A stretch of 45,789 bases of DNA from Deltaproteobacteria bacterium (GTDB lineage: Bacteria; Desulfobacterota; Desulfobaccia; Desulfobaccales; 0-14-0-80-60-11). A model generated the notes under the pieces. It saw nothing but the letters and a program-made list of their open reading frames with translations, ran no database searches and was not told where the DNA came from. Position numbers and translations under genes: made by a program. The first letter of the stretch is position 1. Each line of letters starts with the position of its first letter. Shown here one piece after another: positions 16,557 to 24,311 of this stretch. The stretch is taken from positions 1 through 45,789 of the forward strand of contig VGSW01000010.1 of assembly GCA_016874915.1 (NCBI GenBank). The letters run 5' to 3'.

Positions 16557-16706
16557 GGTGTTATTAAATGGCGGGCACGGCCCGCCCCATTGGGTGCGCG
16601 TTGCGCACCCTGCATTAAAACAGCCAAGGCGGCTGTTATGCATCTCTAGGTGATTCTCTTTTCCCTGGCCCCTGACCCCTGAAACCTGCCACCTGAAACC
16701 TGAAAC
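16557..16706. repeat. Hairpin repeats between murC and ftsQ
   Basis: Three palindromes lie in a row: ggcgggcac/ggcccgcc (about 16571-16587), gggtgcgc/gcgcaccc (16594-16610) and aacagcc/ggctgtt (about 16619-16637). A gacccctgaaacctgccacctgaaacctg tract abuts the murC stop. This is the place where murB is often found; no coding remnant of it is visible. Confidence 0.6.
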
Positions 16707-18071
16707 CTACCTCAGCCGCGCCACCACTTCGTCCCCGGTCTTCCAAATATCCCCGGCCCCCAGGGTCAAGACAATATCCCCGGTCTGCAGGTTATCTATG
16801 ATTATATCGGCCAGGGCTTCCAGCTCCTCTACAAAATGGACGGCTCCATGGCCGCAGCCCTGAATGCCCGCAGCGATGGCCCGGCCGGAGAGGCCGTCCA
16901 CCGGCGGTTCCCCGGCGCTGTAAATCTCGGTGACGAACACCAGTCCGGAATCCTGAAACACCGGAAAAAACTCCGGCAGCAGGGCCTGGGTGCGGCTGTA
17001 ACGGTGGGGCTGGAAGGCCACCACCAGACGCCGGCCCGGAAAAGCCCGGGCCAGGCCCGAGAGGGTGGTGGCGATTTCCGCGGGGTGATGGCCGTAGTCA
17101 TCCAGCACCAGCACCCCCCGGGGCTTTCCTTTCACCTGCAAGCGGCGGTGAATCTGCCCCAAATCCATCAGTCCCTTCTGCCAGGCGGGAAAGGGGAGCT
17201 TCAGGCTGTGGGCCACGGCGCAGGCGGCCATGGCGTTGAGCACGTAGTGCTCCCCGGCCAGGGGCAGGTTCAAGGCCCCCAGATACCGCCCCCGCCGGAA
17301 CAGGCGAAAACGCGCCCCCAGGCCCCGGGTCTCCAGGCCCGCGACCCAGAAATCGCCTTTCCCCGGCTCCAGGCTGTAGAACACTTTGTTGGGAAAGTCC
17401 CGGAGCAGGGGAGTCAGGTGGGGGTCGTCGGCCCAGGCCACCACCAGGGATTCGGGCGGCAGCTTATCTAAATAATCGGCAAAGGTCTCCCGGATGTGGT
17501 CCAGGTCCCGGTAATAGTCCAGGTGCTCGTTATCTATGTTAGTGATTACGGTGACTTGGGGAGTGAGCAGCGCAAAGGAGGCGTCGCTTTCGTCGGATTC
17601 CGCCACGAAGTATTCGCCCCGTCCCAGGACCGCGTTGGAACCCAGGCCGTCCCACACCGCGCCCACCATCACCGTGGGGTCCAGGCCCCCGGCCCTCAGG
17701 ATCGCCGCGGTCATGGCGGTGGTGGAGGTTTTGCCGTGGGCCCCGGTGATGGAGATTTGATGGTGGCCGTCCATGAGGCGGGCCAGCATTTCCCCCCGGC
17801 GGAACATTGCCAGGCCCCGTTTCTTGGCCGCGGCGAACTCCGGGTTGTCCGGCTTCACCGCGCTGGAATAGACCACCACCTGGGCGTCGCCCAGGTGGGA
17901 CGGGTGGTGGCCTTGGGAAAATTTCACCCCCAGGTCCTGCAGGCGGCGGGTCTGGGCATTGGCCGCCAAATCCGAGCCGCTGACTTTGTGCCCCTGGCGC
18001 ACCAGCAGCTCCGCCAAGCCGCTCATGCCAATGCCGCCGATGCCAATGAAGTGGTAAGTTGAAGTGTTCAT
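16707..18071 (-). CDS. murC: UDP-N-acetylmuramate--L-alanine ligase MurC
   Basis: MurC adds L-alanine to UDP-MurNAc, the first peptide-forming step of lipid II synthesis. The protein has 454 residues. The UDP-binding domain starts HFIGIGGIGMSGLAELLVRQGHKVSGSD. The ATP-binding P-loop is SITGAHGKTSTTAM. EADESD-type (VAESDESDASF) and TNIDNEHLDYY motifs lie in the central domain. HRRLQVKG, DDYGHHPAEI and FQPHRYSRT lie in the ligase domain. The ATG at 18071 begins 7 bases after the stop of the dual-OB gene, with no strong Shine-Dalgarno, so it probably depends on translation of the gene upstream. Confidence 0.97.
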   Translation of the reverse strand: MNTSTYHFIGIGGIGMSGLAELLVRQGHKVSGSDLAANAQTRRLQDLGVKFSQGHHPSHLGDAQVVVYSSAVKPDNPEFAAAKKRGLAMFRRGEMLARLMDGHHQISITGAHGKTSTTAMTAAILRAGGLDPTVMVGAVWDGLGSNAVLGRGEYFVAESDESDASFALLTPQVTVITNIDNEHLDYYRDLDHIRETFADYLDKLPPESLVVAWADDPHLTPLLRDFPNKVFYSLEPGKGDFWVAGLETRGLGARFRLFRRGRYLGALNLPLAGEHYVLNAMAACAVAHSLKLPFPAWQKGLMDLGQIHRRLQVKGKPRGVLVLDDYGHHPAEIATTLSGLARAFPGRRLVVAFQPHRYSRTQALLPEFFPVFQDSGLVFVTEIYSAGEPPVDGLSGRAIAAGIQGCGHGAVHFVEELEALADIIIDNLQTGDIVLTLGAGDIWKTGDEVVARLR

Positions 18072-18078
18072 CAGGTTT

Positions 18079-18843
18079 TTAACTATTTGAAATTTGGGAA
18101 ATAGGGCGCATTTGCCATACAGGTTTTTCTTTCAGAAAAATATTATTCACTTGCAACCAGTTTATGGGATCGAATTCAGGTGAACTGGCAAAAGGCCGAC
18201 TCAAACCCACACTGATAATTATTTCTTCGCTTATCTTCATACAAGCATTGAATTTTTTAATTAACTCTTCATTGGGTGAATAATCTGGAATTCTATATAA
18301 ACGGATATCAGTGACTCCAGCATTTACCTGCAATTCACCATCATTGAACCATAAACGTATTTGAGACTTCCCGTTTTCTCTCTTTTTCAAATATATGGAA
18401 GGCTTTTCCTGCAATTTTAGGCATCCCAAAGAAACTTTGCCTGAATTGAGGTCTGTACCGTAATTTACTGGTCCCACAGGTATTAGTTCTTGTCCGAAGA
18501 TATCTTTAAGATTACTCCTGCTTACTTTATTCAGAATAGTCCAAAAATCGCCTTCTTTAACTACGCCTATAACTGATACTTGTGATGGGTTGAATACATA
18601 GTCCTCCGTGTGAGGGGAAGCAGGCTGATGCGTTGCTTTTCCCAAATCTACAATAACCCCTATGTCAAAAGGCCCCCCATATAGTGATAAAAGTTCAATG
18701 GCTAAACTTCCTCTTCGTAATACTGGTCGTATGTGCTGTTCACCGGACAGTCCCGCTACACAAATGAAACCCTTGGTCATCCTGGTCAGGTGGTTAACAA
18801 TGATTATCCTTCTGCGATTACTATAAATGAATGATCGAAACAT
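18079..18843 (-). CDS. Putative dual-OB-fold domain protein of the DUF488 cassette
   Basis: This is a 254-residue protein that I do not recognise with certainty. It resembles the 'dual OB-containing' proteins reported beside DUF488 genes, with an early RIIIVNHLTRMTKGFICVAGL strand-rich segment, IRPV, LGCLKL, a QIRLWFNDGELQVNAGVTD strand pair and a closing IISVGLSRPF...WLQVNNIFL motif. Two beta-barrel OB folds would suggest nucleic-acid binding; that is inference. The ATG at 18843 overlaps the preceding DUF488 gene by 23 bases, and no alternative start precedes the VNHLTRM motif, so the coupling is real. Base composition is clearly more AT-rich than that of murC and murG, suggesting transfer. 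It is the last gene of a three-gene insert in the dcw operon. Confidence 0.6.
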   Translation of the reverse strand: MFRSFIYSNRRRIIIVNHLTRMTKGFICVAGLSGEQHIRPVLRRGSLAIELLSLYGGPFDIGVIVDLGKATHQPASPHTEDYVFNPSQVSVIGVVKEGDFWTILNKVSRSNLKDIFGQELIPVGPVNYGTDLNSGKVSLGCLKLQEKPSIYLKKRENGKSQIRLWFNDGELQVNAGVTDIRLYRIPDYSPNEELIKKFNACMKISEEIIISVGLSRPFASSPEFDPINWLQVNNIFLKEKPVWQMRPISQISNS

Positions 18844-19258
18844 TATTCCAAAACCGGCTAAAAAATTCAGCCACCAACCGTCTATGGCAATGGTCTGGCT
18901 CAGGCTCGCTGCACAACAACACGGAGGGTACGCTAAAAAACTTTTTCTTCAAAATTTTATCAATTTTCCGTTCCTTAAGAAGGTTGATGAAGCGGCTCTC
19001 ATACTCATCCCATGTTATTTTTTTTTGGCGGTATTCGCCTATGATTTCTTGAGTGGGCGCCAGCCGCAAATCGTGAACATACTCAATTCCGCCTAATTCT
19101 TTAAGAAAATAATTTAGGTCATCTTGTTTTGTAAACCCGGCAAGTTGGGATTGATTGTTTAAACGAATATCAATAAGGCGCTTAATACCAGCCCTTTTTA
19201 AGGTTTCAAAGAATTCCGCCGCGCTTTTTTTGGTGAAACCGATGGTATAGATTTCCAC
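18821..19258 (-). CDS. DUF488 family protein, short form
   Basis: This is a 145-residue DUF488 protein whose biochemical role is unknown. The typical start MEIYTIGFTKKSAAEFFETLKR is followed by IKRLIDIRLNNQSQLAGF, LNYFLKELGGIEYVHDLRLAPT and the family Cys/His motif CSEPEPDHCHRRLVAEFF. The GTG at 19258 is chosen because it places this N-terminus exactly and GGAG lies about 12 bases upstream. It overlaps the 3' end of the longer DUF488 gene by 61 bases and the dual-OB gene by 23 bases. Such nested overlaps fit a co-translated cassette. It is AT-rich relative to its neighbours. Confidence 0.85.
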   Translation of the reverse strand: MEIYTIGFTKKSAAEFFETLKRAGIKRLIDIRLNNQSQLAGFTKQDDLNYFLKELGGIEYVHDLRLAPTQEIIGEYRQKKITWDEYESRFINLLKERKIDKILKKKFFSVPSVLLCSEPEPDHCHRRLVAEFFSRFWNNVSIIHL

Positions 19259-19803
19259 TCTTCCGTCTCCTGAACTGCGAAGAGGCTCATTTGCCCCTTG
19301 TGCTTCTGATAATCCTCCTCGGTGGTCAGTTCCTCTTCGCTCTGCAAGCGGCCGTCTCCCCGGATATGCATCACCTCAACCCCATATTTACTCAAAACTC
19401 TTCCAATCAATAATCTCCGGTGGCATAGCGCAGGGTCCTCTTCTCCACAGAGCACGGCAAGTTTATAGGTTTTCAAGCCTGTAAGAAGCCGGTTGATACC
19501 TTCCTTAAAAGAGGAGGATTTTTCAATCTGGTCGTAATAAACATGCCCCTTATCGTCATAAAAAACCTCACCTTCGGGGCGACCGCCTAACATATTGCCT
19601 AAGAAAACATATTTAATGCCGACCCGGCGAAGGGAGTCTTCAAGCACGTTCTTATTAAAATGCGGCGAATATCGAGAATAAGGGCTGGAACGAATATCAA
19701 CCACTACTTCGATCCGACCTGCTCCAAGCAGCTCTAAGAACCTTTCCCACGTGTGGTTGGAATGGCCAATGGTACATATCTGATGATTGTTATGAGGTTT
19801 CAT
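19198..19803 (-). CDS. DUF488 family protein, long form with a QMSLF motif
   Basis: This is a 201-residue DUF488 protein and a paralogue of the next gene. The N-terminal ICTIGHSNHTWERFLELL, the VVVDIRSSPYSRYSPHFNK strand-loop, VFLGNMLGGRPEG and the family signature CGEEDPALCHRRLLIG are complete. Residues 171-175, after the domain, read QMSLF, which resembles the bacterial sliding-clamp-binding consensus QL(S/D)LF; whether it binds the clamp is inference. The ATG at 19803 begins 9 bases after the murG stop, with no clear Shine-Dalgarno. It is AT-rich and is the first gene of a three-gene insert between murG and murC. Function is unknown; association with nucleic acids or genome conflict is a guess from gene context. 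Confidence 0.85.
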   Translation of the reverse strand: MKPHNNHQICTIGHSNHTWERFLELLGAGRIEVVVDIRSSPYSRYSPHFNKNVLEDSLRRVGIKYVFLGNMLGGRPEGEVFYDDKGHVYYDQIEKSSSFKEGINRLLTGLKTYKLAVLCGEEDPALCHRRLLIGRVLSKYGVEVMHIRGDGRLQSEEELTTEEDYQKHKGQMSLFAVQETEEWKSIPSVSPKKARRNSLKP

Positions 19804-19812
19804 ATAAAAAAT

Positions 19813-20889
19813 TCAAAAAGATGATTTAATTAAATTCAAACACCCCGCCACGATCTCCTTCGCGGCGTCGGGTTTGGCCAACCGCCGGGCCGCGGCTTCC
19901 ATGGCCTCCCGCTTCTGGGGCCGGCTCATCAGTTCCCGTATTTTACCAGCCAGGAGCGCTCCGGTAAAATCTTTATTTAAAATAATCTCCCCGGCCCCGG
20001 CCTCGGCCAGGAACCGGGCGTTAAATTCCTGGTGGTTGTTGGCCGCGAAAGGGTAGGGGACCAGGATGGCGGCCCGGCCCACCGCGGCCAACTCCGCCAA
20101 CGTGGAAGCCCCGGCCCGGGACACCACCAGGTGCGCCCGGCCCATAAGCTCCGGCATCTCCCGGCTGAACGCGGCCACTTCCGCGGCCCACCCCCGCTCC
20201 CGGTACCCCGCCTCCACTTCCGGAAAATCCGCGTCCCCGGTAAGATGGAGAAAATGCAGCTGCTCCTTGATATCCTCCAGTAGCGGCAGCGCCCGTAAAG
20301 TCTCCATATTCAGGTGGTGCGCCCCTTGGCTGCCGCCGGTGACCAGCACCGTAAAGGGCCGCTCCGGCCTTTCGGCATTTTTTTGAAAGAATTCTTCCCG
20401 GATGGGATTGCCGGTCCACACCACCTTATCTGTCGGCAGATAACTGCGGGTAACGGGGAAAGATACAAAGATCCGCCTAGCCACCTTGGCCAGCCAGGCG
20501 TTGGTGGTCCCCGGAATGGCGTTCTGCTCATGGAGGGCCAGGGGAATCCCCAGGCGCCAGGCCGCCACTCCCACCGGCCCCGAGGCGTAGCCTCCCATGC
20601 CCAGGACCAGGCGGGGTTTCAGCTGCAGGAGCCGAGTCCGGGCCTGGCGAATGCTCCCCGGAATTTTCAGCAAGGACCGCAAGCGGCCCAGTAACCCCTG
20701 CCCTTTCAGGGCTTCCGCGGAGACGGCCTCCCAGGCGAAGCCGTATCGTTCCAAGATCTGGGCGGTAACGGACTTGGGCGCGGTGAGAAAGGTCACTTCC
20801 GCCCCCTGGCGGGCCTGGAACTCCCGGGCCACCGCAATGCCTGGAAACAGGTGCCCCCCGGTGCCCCCCGCGGCGATAACGATTCGCAT
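19813..20889 (-). CDS. murG: Lipid II synthase MurG (undecaprenyl-PP-MurNAc-pentapeptide GlcNAc transferase)
   Basis: MurG transfers GlcNAc from UDP-GlcNAc to lipid I on the inner face of the membrane. The protein starts MRIVIAAGGTGGHLFPGIAVARE, the first glycine-rich loop. GMGGYASGPV, HEQNAIPGTTN and VTGGSQGAHHLN follow. The C-terminal domain has VVSRAGASTLAELAAVGRAAILVPYPFAANNHQEFNA, which binds UDP-GlcNAc. I chose the ATG at 20889 because the family begins just there. An in-frame ATG at 20931 would add 14 residues and cannot be excluded, since neither has a convincing Shine-Dalgarno. It lies 9 bases upstream of the DUF488 cassette. Confidence 0.96.
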   Translation of the reverse strand: MRIVIAAGGTGGHLFPGIAVAREFQARQGAEVTFLTAPKSVTAQILERYGFAWEAVSAEALKGQGLLGRLRSLLKIPGSIRQARTRLLQLKPRLVLGMGGYASGPVGVAAWRLGIPLALHEQNAIPGTTNAWLAKVARRIFVSFPVTRSYLPTDKVVWTGNPIREEFFQKNAERPERPFTVLVTGGSQGAHHLNMETLRALPLLEDIKEQLHFLHLTGDADFPEVEAGYRERGWAAEVAAFSREMPELMGRAHLVVSRAGASTLAELAAVGRAAILVPYPFAANNHQEFNARFLAEAGAGEIILNKDFTGALLAGKIRELMSRPQKREAMEAAARRLAKPDAAKEIVAGCLNLIKSSF

Positions 20890-20939
20890 GTTCTTAGCGA
20901 AAAGACTCTCTTTATTGGCCCCGACCGTCATTAAATAAA

Positions 20940-21043
20940 GCAGCCTTAGGGTTAAAAGGTTAAGAGGTTAAAAGAGTTGGAAATTTCTTTTTCCCTCTTC
21001 CCCTTTTCCCCTTTTAACCTTTTCACCTTTTCCCCCCTTCCAG
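20940..21043. repeat. Purine/pyrimidine fold-back repeat between ftsW and murG
   Basis: A ggttaaaaggttaagaggttaaaag tract faces ccccttttccccttttaaccttttcacctttt, able to form a long weak stem. It is the same family as at 2440-2560, 10778 and 29285-29345. Confidence 0.55.
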
Positions 21044-22186
21044 TTATGCGTTCCGCAATCCTTTATCAACTCTTTTTATCTGACTGCTTATGTTTAATAA
21101 AATCCCCACTGCCAGCATGTTGGCCAGCAGACACGAGCCGCCGTAGCTGAAAAAGGGAAGAGACAGCCCCTTGGTGGGCAGCAACCCGGTCACCACCCCC
21201 ATGTTGATGGCCGCGGGCAGGCCGATGACCAGGGTCAGTCCCAGGGCCAGGTACGAACCGAAACTATCCGGCGCCCGCAGGCTGATCCAGAAGCCCCGGG
21301 ACACCAGGATGGCAAACATGGCGATAACCAGCAAAAATCCCAGAAATCCCACTTCTTCGGTACAAATGGAGAGGATGAAGTCAGTGTGAGCGTCGGGCAG
21401 GTAAAAGAGCTTGGCCCGGCTCTGTCCCGGCCCCAGTCCCGTCAGACCTCCGGAGCCGATGGCCAGCAGGGATTGCTTCAGTTGATAACCCACGTCCTGG
21501 CCGTGCTTCCAGGGGTCCATGAAAGAAAGGAACCGGGCCCATTTTTTGGGGTCCTTCAAGACCATCAGAGTGGCCAAAGCCCCGCCCCCGGCCACGGCCA
21601 GGAGGATATGGGTGACCCGGGTCCCCCCTACGAAAAGCATGGTGATGACAATGGCCCCCAGGGTAATGGCAGTGCCGAAGTCCGGCTCCTTGCCGATAAG
21701 CCCGATGAACAAGCCGGCCACCACCATGTGGGGCAGGAACCCGATGGCGAAGTATTTCATCTTTTCCTGCTTCCGGGCCAAAGAATAGGCCAGGAACAGG
21801 ACCATCCCCAGTTTGGCGAACTCCGAGGGCTGCACCGTCAGCGGCCCCAACCGCACCCAGCGGGAGGCGCTGCGGACCTTGGCCCCGATGCCGGGGATGA
21901 ACACCAGCACCAGGCCGATGAGACAGATAACGAGGATGTGATAAGCGTAGCGTTTGTAACGGTGGTAATCGATGCGGCGGCCCAGCCACAGCGCCCCCAG
22001 GGCCAGGAGGCCGTAAATGAGCTGGCGTTTGACGAAGTAATACGCGTCGCCGTACTGGCTCTGGGCCATGACGTTGGAGGCGCTGAACACCACCACCAGC
22101 CCCAGGCCCGCCAGGGTGAAAGCGGTGGTTTGAAGGATCTGGTCGTAATGAACCGGTCCCGCCGCGGATTCAACTGGCGCGTGCAT
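21044..22186 (-). CDS. ftsW: Lipid II polymerase / SEDS protein FtsW
   Basis: FtsW is the SEDS-family glycosyltransferase that polymerises lipid II at the septum with FtsI. The protein has 380 residues and about ten membrane segments, beginning LAGLGLVVVFSASNVMA. SEDS hallmarks are YFVKRQL, ASRWVRLGPLTVQPSEFAKLGMV, IGKEPDFGTAI, GGTGLGPGQSRAKLFYLPDAHTDFI-type sequence, EEVGFLG and the final GLLPTKGLSLPFFSYGGSCL. The ATG at 22186 lies inside the end of murD (17-base overlap), indicating coupling. ftsW, not rodA, is chosen from its place in the dcw cluster. Confidence 0.96.
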   Translation of the reverse strand: MHAPVESAAGPVHYDQILQTTAFTLAGLGLVVVFSASNVMAQSQYGDAYYFVKRQLIYGLLALGALWLGRRIDYHRYKRYAYHILVICLIGLVLVFIPGIGAKVRSASRWVRLGPLTVQPSEFAKLGMVLFLAYSLARKQEKMKYFAIGFLPHMVVAGLFIGLIGKEPDFGTAITLGAIVITMLFVGGTRVTHILLAVAGGGALATLMVLKDPKKWARFLSFMDPWKHGQDVGYQLKQSLLAIGSGGLTGLGPGQSRAKLFYLPDAHTDFILSICTEEVGFLGFLLVIAMFAILVSRGFWISLRAPDSFGSYLALGLTLVIGLPAAINMGVVTGLLPTKGLSLPFFSYGGSCLLANMLAVGILLNISSQIKRVDKGLRNA

Positions 22187-23528
22187 TTTTCAACTCCCCC
22201 ACGATTCTTTGAAACGCGTCGCCCCGGTGGGCATAATCGCGGAACATATCAAAGCTGGCGCAGGCCGGGCTCAAAAGCACCACTTCCCCCGGGTCCGCCA
22301 ACTGGTAAGCCTGAGTGACAGCTTCGTCCATGTCTTTAGCCATAAAAGCCGGGGCCAGGCCTTCCCACACGGAATAAAGCCGGTCCCGGGTTTCGCCCAA
22401 CAGCACCAGGGCTTTGACGCGGTCCCGGATGAGAGAAGACAACAGGCTGAAGTCGCTGTCCTTATCCCGTCCCCCGGCGATAAGGACCACGGGCTGGTTA
22501 AAAAATGTTAGGGACTGGGCCACCGCACCCACGTTGGTGCCTTTGGAATCGTCATAAAAGTCCACCCCACCCACGTTGCCCACCCACTCCAGGCGGTGGG
22601 GCAGGCCCTGGAAAGAGGCCAGGACCTCCCGGCAAGGCGCGGCCTCCCCGCCGGCGTCCAGGGCCACTAGCAGGGCGGCCATGACATTTTCCAGGTTGTG
22701 GCGCCCCGGCAGGCGGATGTCGGTTAAGGGAAAAACCTCTTCCCGCCCCGAAGCCAGCCGCACCTTGAGAGCGCCCTGCTCCACCCAGGCCCCCTGGGAT
22801 AAAGGCCGTTCGGTGGAGAAATAATAAGTTCGCCCCGGCCGGCTCCCCAGGGCTGCCACCCAGGGGTCGTCGGCGTTGAGGACCTTGAGGTCCTCGGGGC
22901 CGAAGTTCCGGAACAGGCCGGCCTTGGATGCAACATAACCGGCAAAATCGGGGTAGCGGTCCAGATGATCCGGGGTGATATTGAGGAGAATCCCGGCCTG
23001 GGGATGGAAGCTGGGCGCGGTGTCCAACTGGAAGCTGCTCACTTCGATGACCAGACAATCCGCCTCCTCCTGCCGGGGAAGCAGGGAAATTAAGGGGGTG
23101 CCGATGTTTCCCCCCACCAGGGGCTTGCACCCCGAAGCTTGCAGCAGCTCCCCTAACAGCGTGGTGGTGGTGGTCTTGCCGTTGGTGCCGCTCACCGCGT
23201 AAATGGGGCGGGTAATGAAATGGCTGGCCAACTCCAACTCGCCCCATACCGGGATGCCGGCAGCCCGGGCCGCTTCCAGCCAGGGCGTTTCCGGGGGCAC
23301 CCCGGGGCTGGGGAGAATGAGGTCATAGCCCTGCCATTGGGGTTGGGGGACTCCCAGTTCTTCTCTAACCCCCAGCCCCGCGATTTCCTCGCGGAAAGCT
23401 TCCAGGTCCGCGGCCAGGGCCTGATCGGTGACCGTCACTCGGGCGCCTTTCTCCGCCAGAAAGCGGCACAGGGCCGCGCCGGTGCGGGCCAGGCCCACTA
23501 CCAGGATATTTTTGCCATTCAGGTCCAT
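22170..23528 (-). CDS. murD: UDP-N-acetylmuramoylalanine--D-glutamate ligase MurD
   Basis: MurD adds D-glutamate to UDP-MurNAc-L-Ala in the cytoplasm. It has 452 residues from the ATG at 23528, starting MDLNGKNILVVGLARTGAALCRFL. The P-loop is AVSGTNGKTTTTTLLGELL, followed by VGGNIGTPL, VIEVSSFQLD, LLNITPDHLDRYPDF, LPGRHNLENVMAALLVAL and the C-terminal HRLEWVGNVGGVDFYDDSKGTN and LIAGGRDKDSDFS motifs. An upstream GTG (23543) lies at the edge of a repeat and is less likely. It overlaps ftsW by 17 bases. A 770-base repeat-rich gap separates it from mraY. Confidence 0.97.
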   Translation of the reverse strand: MDLNGKNILVVGLARTGAALCRFLAEKGARVTVTDQALAADLEAFREEIAGLGVREELGVPQPQWQGYDLILPSPGVPPETPWLEAARAAGIPVWGELELASHFITRPIYAVSGTNGKTTTTTLLGELLQASGCKPLVGGNIGTPLISLLPRQEEADCLVIEVSSFQLDTAPSFHPQAGILLNITPDHLDRYPDFAGYVASKAGLFRNFGPEDLKVLNADDPWVAALGSRPGRTYYFSTERPLSQGAWVEQGALKVRLASGREEVFPLTDIRLPGRHNLENVMAALLVALDAGGEAAPCREVLASFQGLPHRLEWVGNVGGVDFYDDSKGTNVGAVAQSLTFFNQPVVLIAGGRDKDSDFSLLSSLIRDRVKALVLLGETRDRLYSVWEGLAPAFMAKDMDEAVTQAYQLADPGEVVLLSPACASFDMFRDYAHRGDAFQRIVGELKNARAS

Positions 23529-23535
23529 GATTTTT

Positions 23536-23656
23536 TTCACCACAGAGACTCAGAGAACACAGAGGATTAATTTTTATGACTTTGGCGTTGCTGGCGCCAA
23601 AGTCATAAATTTTCTCTGTGATTCTCTGTGCCCTCCGCGTCTCCGTGGTTAATCAT
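23536..23656. repeat. Nested inverted repeat upstream of murD
   Basis: The outer arms are ttcaccacagagactcagag and ctctgtgccctccgcgtctccgtggtt, an imperfect inverted pair. Inside is a perfect 15-base stem, tttatgactttggcg/cgccaaagtcataaa (23573-23609), with a 7-base loop. It lies directly upstream of the murD start. Confidence 0.65.
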
Positions 23657-23658
23657 TT

Positions 23659-23763
23659 TCACCGTATCCATAAAATGTATTTAGCTACGGAGACGCCCAA
23701 GGTGCAAAGCAAGACATAGAAAACGGTGCGCAATTCGGTGTTCTCGGTATCCCGGTCAATCAT
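23659..23763 (-). CDS. Possible 34-residue single-pass membrane peptide
   Basis: This is a short open frame between mraY and murD on the operon strand. It runs from an ATG at 23763, preceded by GAGGTGG 3 bases away, to a TGA at 23659. It reads MIDRDTENTELRTVFYVLLC and then TLGVSVAKYILWIR: an acidic N-terminus, one hydrophobic segment (VFYVLLCTLGVSVAKYILWI) and a C-terminal arginine. I do not know the family. The charge pattern fits an N-out single-pass peptide. The position inside the dcw cluster, the ribosome-binding site and the non-repeat sequence support it, but at this length chance cannot be excluded without comparison to relatives. Confidence 0.4.
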   Translation of the reverse strand: MIDRDTENTELRTVFYVLLCTLGVSVAKYILWIR

Positions 23764-24311
23764 AGCCACCTCGCCGCAATCTTATCGCGGTGTGTGCCGC
23801 GCTCCGAAAAATAACTCCATTGTGGCAACCATCCCGCCTTTAACGCAATTCGATTATTGGCTGCGGTTTTTGAAATAAGTCCCTAATGTTATGTCCCACG
23901 ACTACCTGGACAATGTTTTGGCCTTAAAACTCCCCCTCCCTTGAGGGGAGGGGGTTGGGGGGAGGGTGATATCACCAAGGAATGACAGTAAAAATATCAC
24001 CCCCACCCTGACCCTCCCCCCTCAAGGGGGAGGGGAAAAAGCCAATTCCTTAATGCAAGATATTTCTGGGACACGACACTAAGTCCATATTTCTCTCAAA
24101 CGGAGTTAGACCAAGGCCTACTGAGAAAGCCCCCTCCCTTGAGGGGAGGGGGTTTGGGGGAGGGTGGCGAAAATATGCAACCACCACACTGAAATAATTT
24201 CGCCACCCCCACCCCAGCCCTCCCCCCTCCAGGGGGAGGGAGAGTTTGTTCACCTTTGAGCAACAATAAATCTACGCTTTGGTTCTTTTCCAGAGCAAAT
24301 GCAACAATCGA
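23764..24311. repeat. Repeat-filled gap between mraY and the murD side
   Basis: There are two C-run/G-run blocks: about 23931-24035 and 24130-24242. Each carries two opposed stem-loops of the ccctcccttgaggggaggg and cctcccccctcaagggggagg type, with a cccccacccc(a/t)gaccct arm. AT-rich sequence lies between and after them. No credible gene and no obvious promoter were found in the 500 bases. Confidence 0.6.

Noticed and set aside
23573-23609. Perfect 15-base stem as an intrinsic terminator ahead of murD
   Set aside because: It has only short A/T flanks, no long T-run in the minus direction, and is nested in a larger inverted repeat, so it is treated as repeat.
23931-24242. Possible insertion sequence remnant between mraY and murD
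   Set aside because: There is no transposase fragment or direct-repeat flank; the blocks match the dispersed palindromic repeat families.
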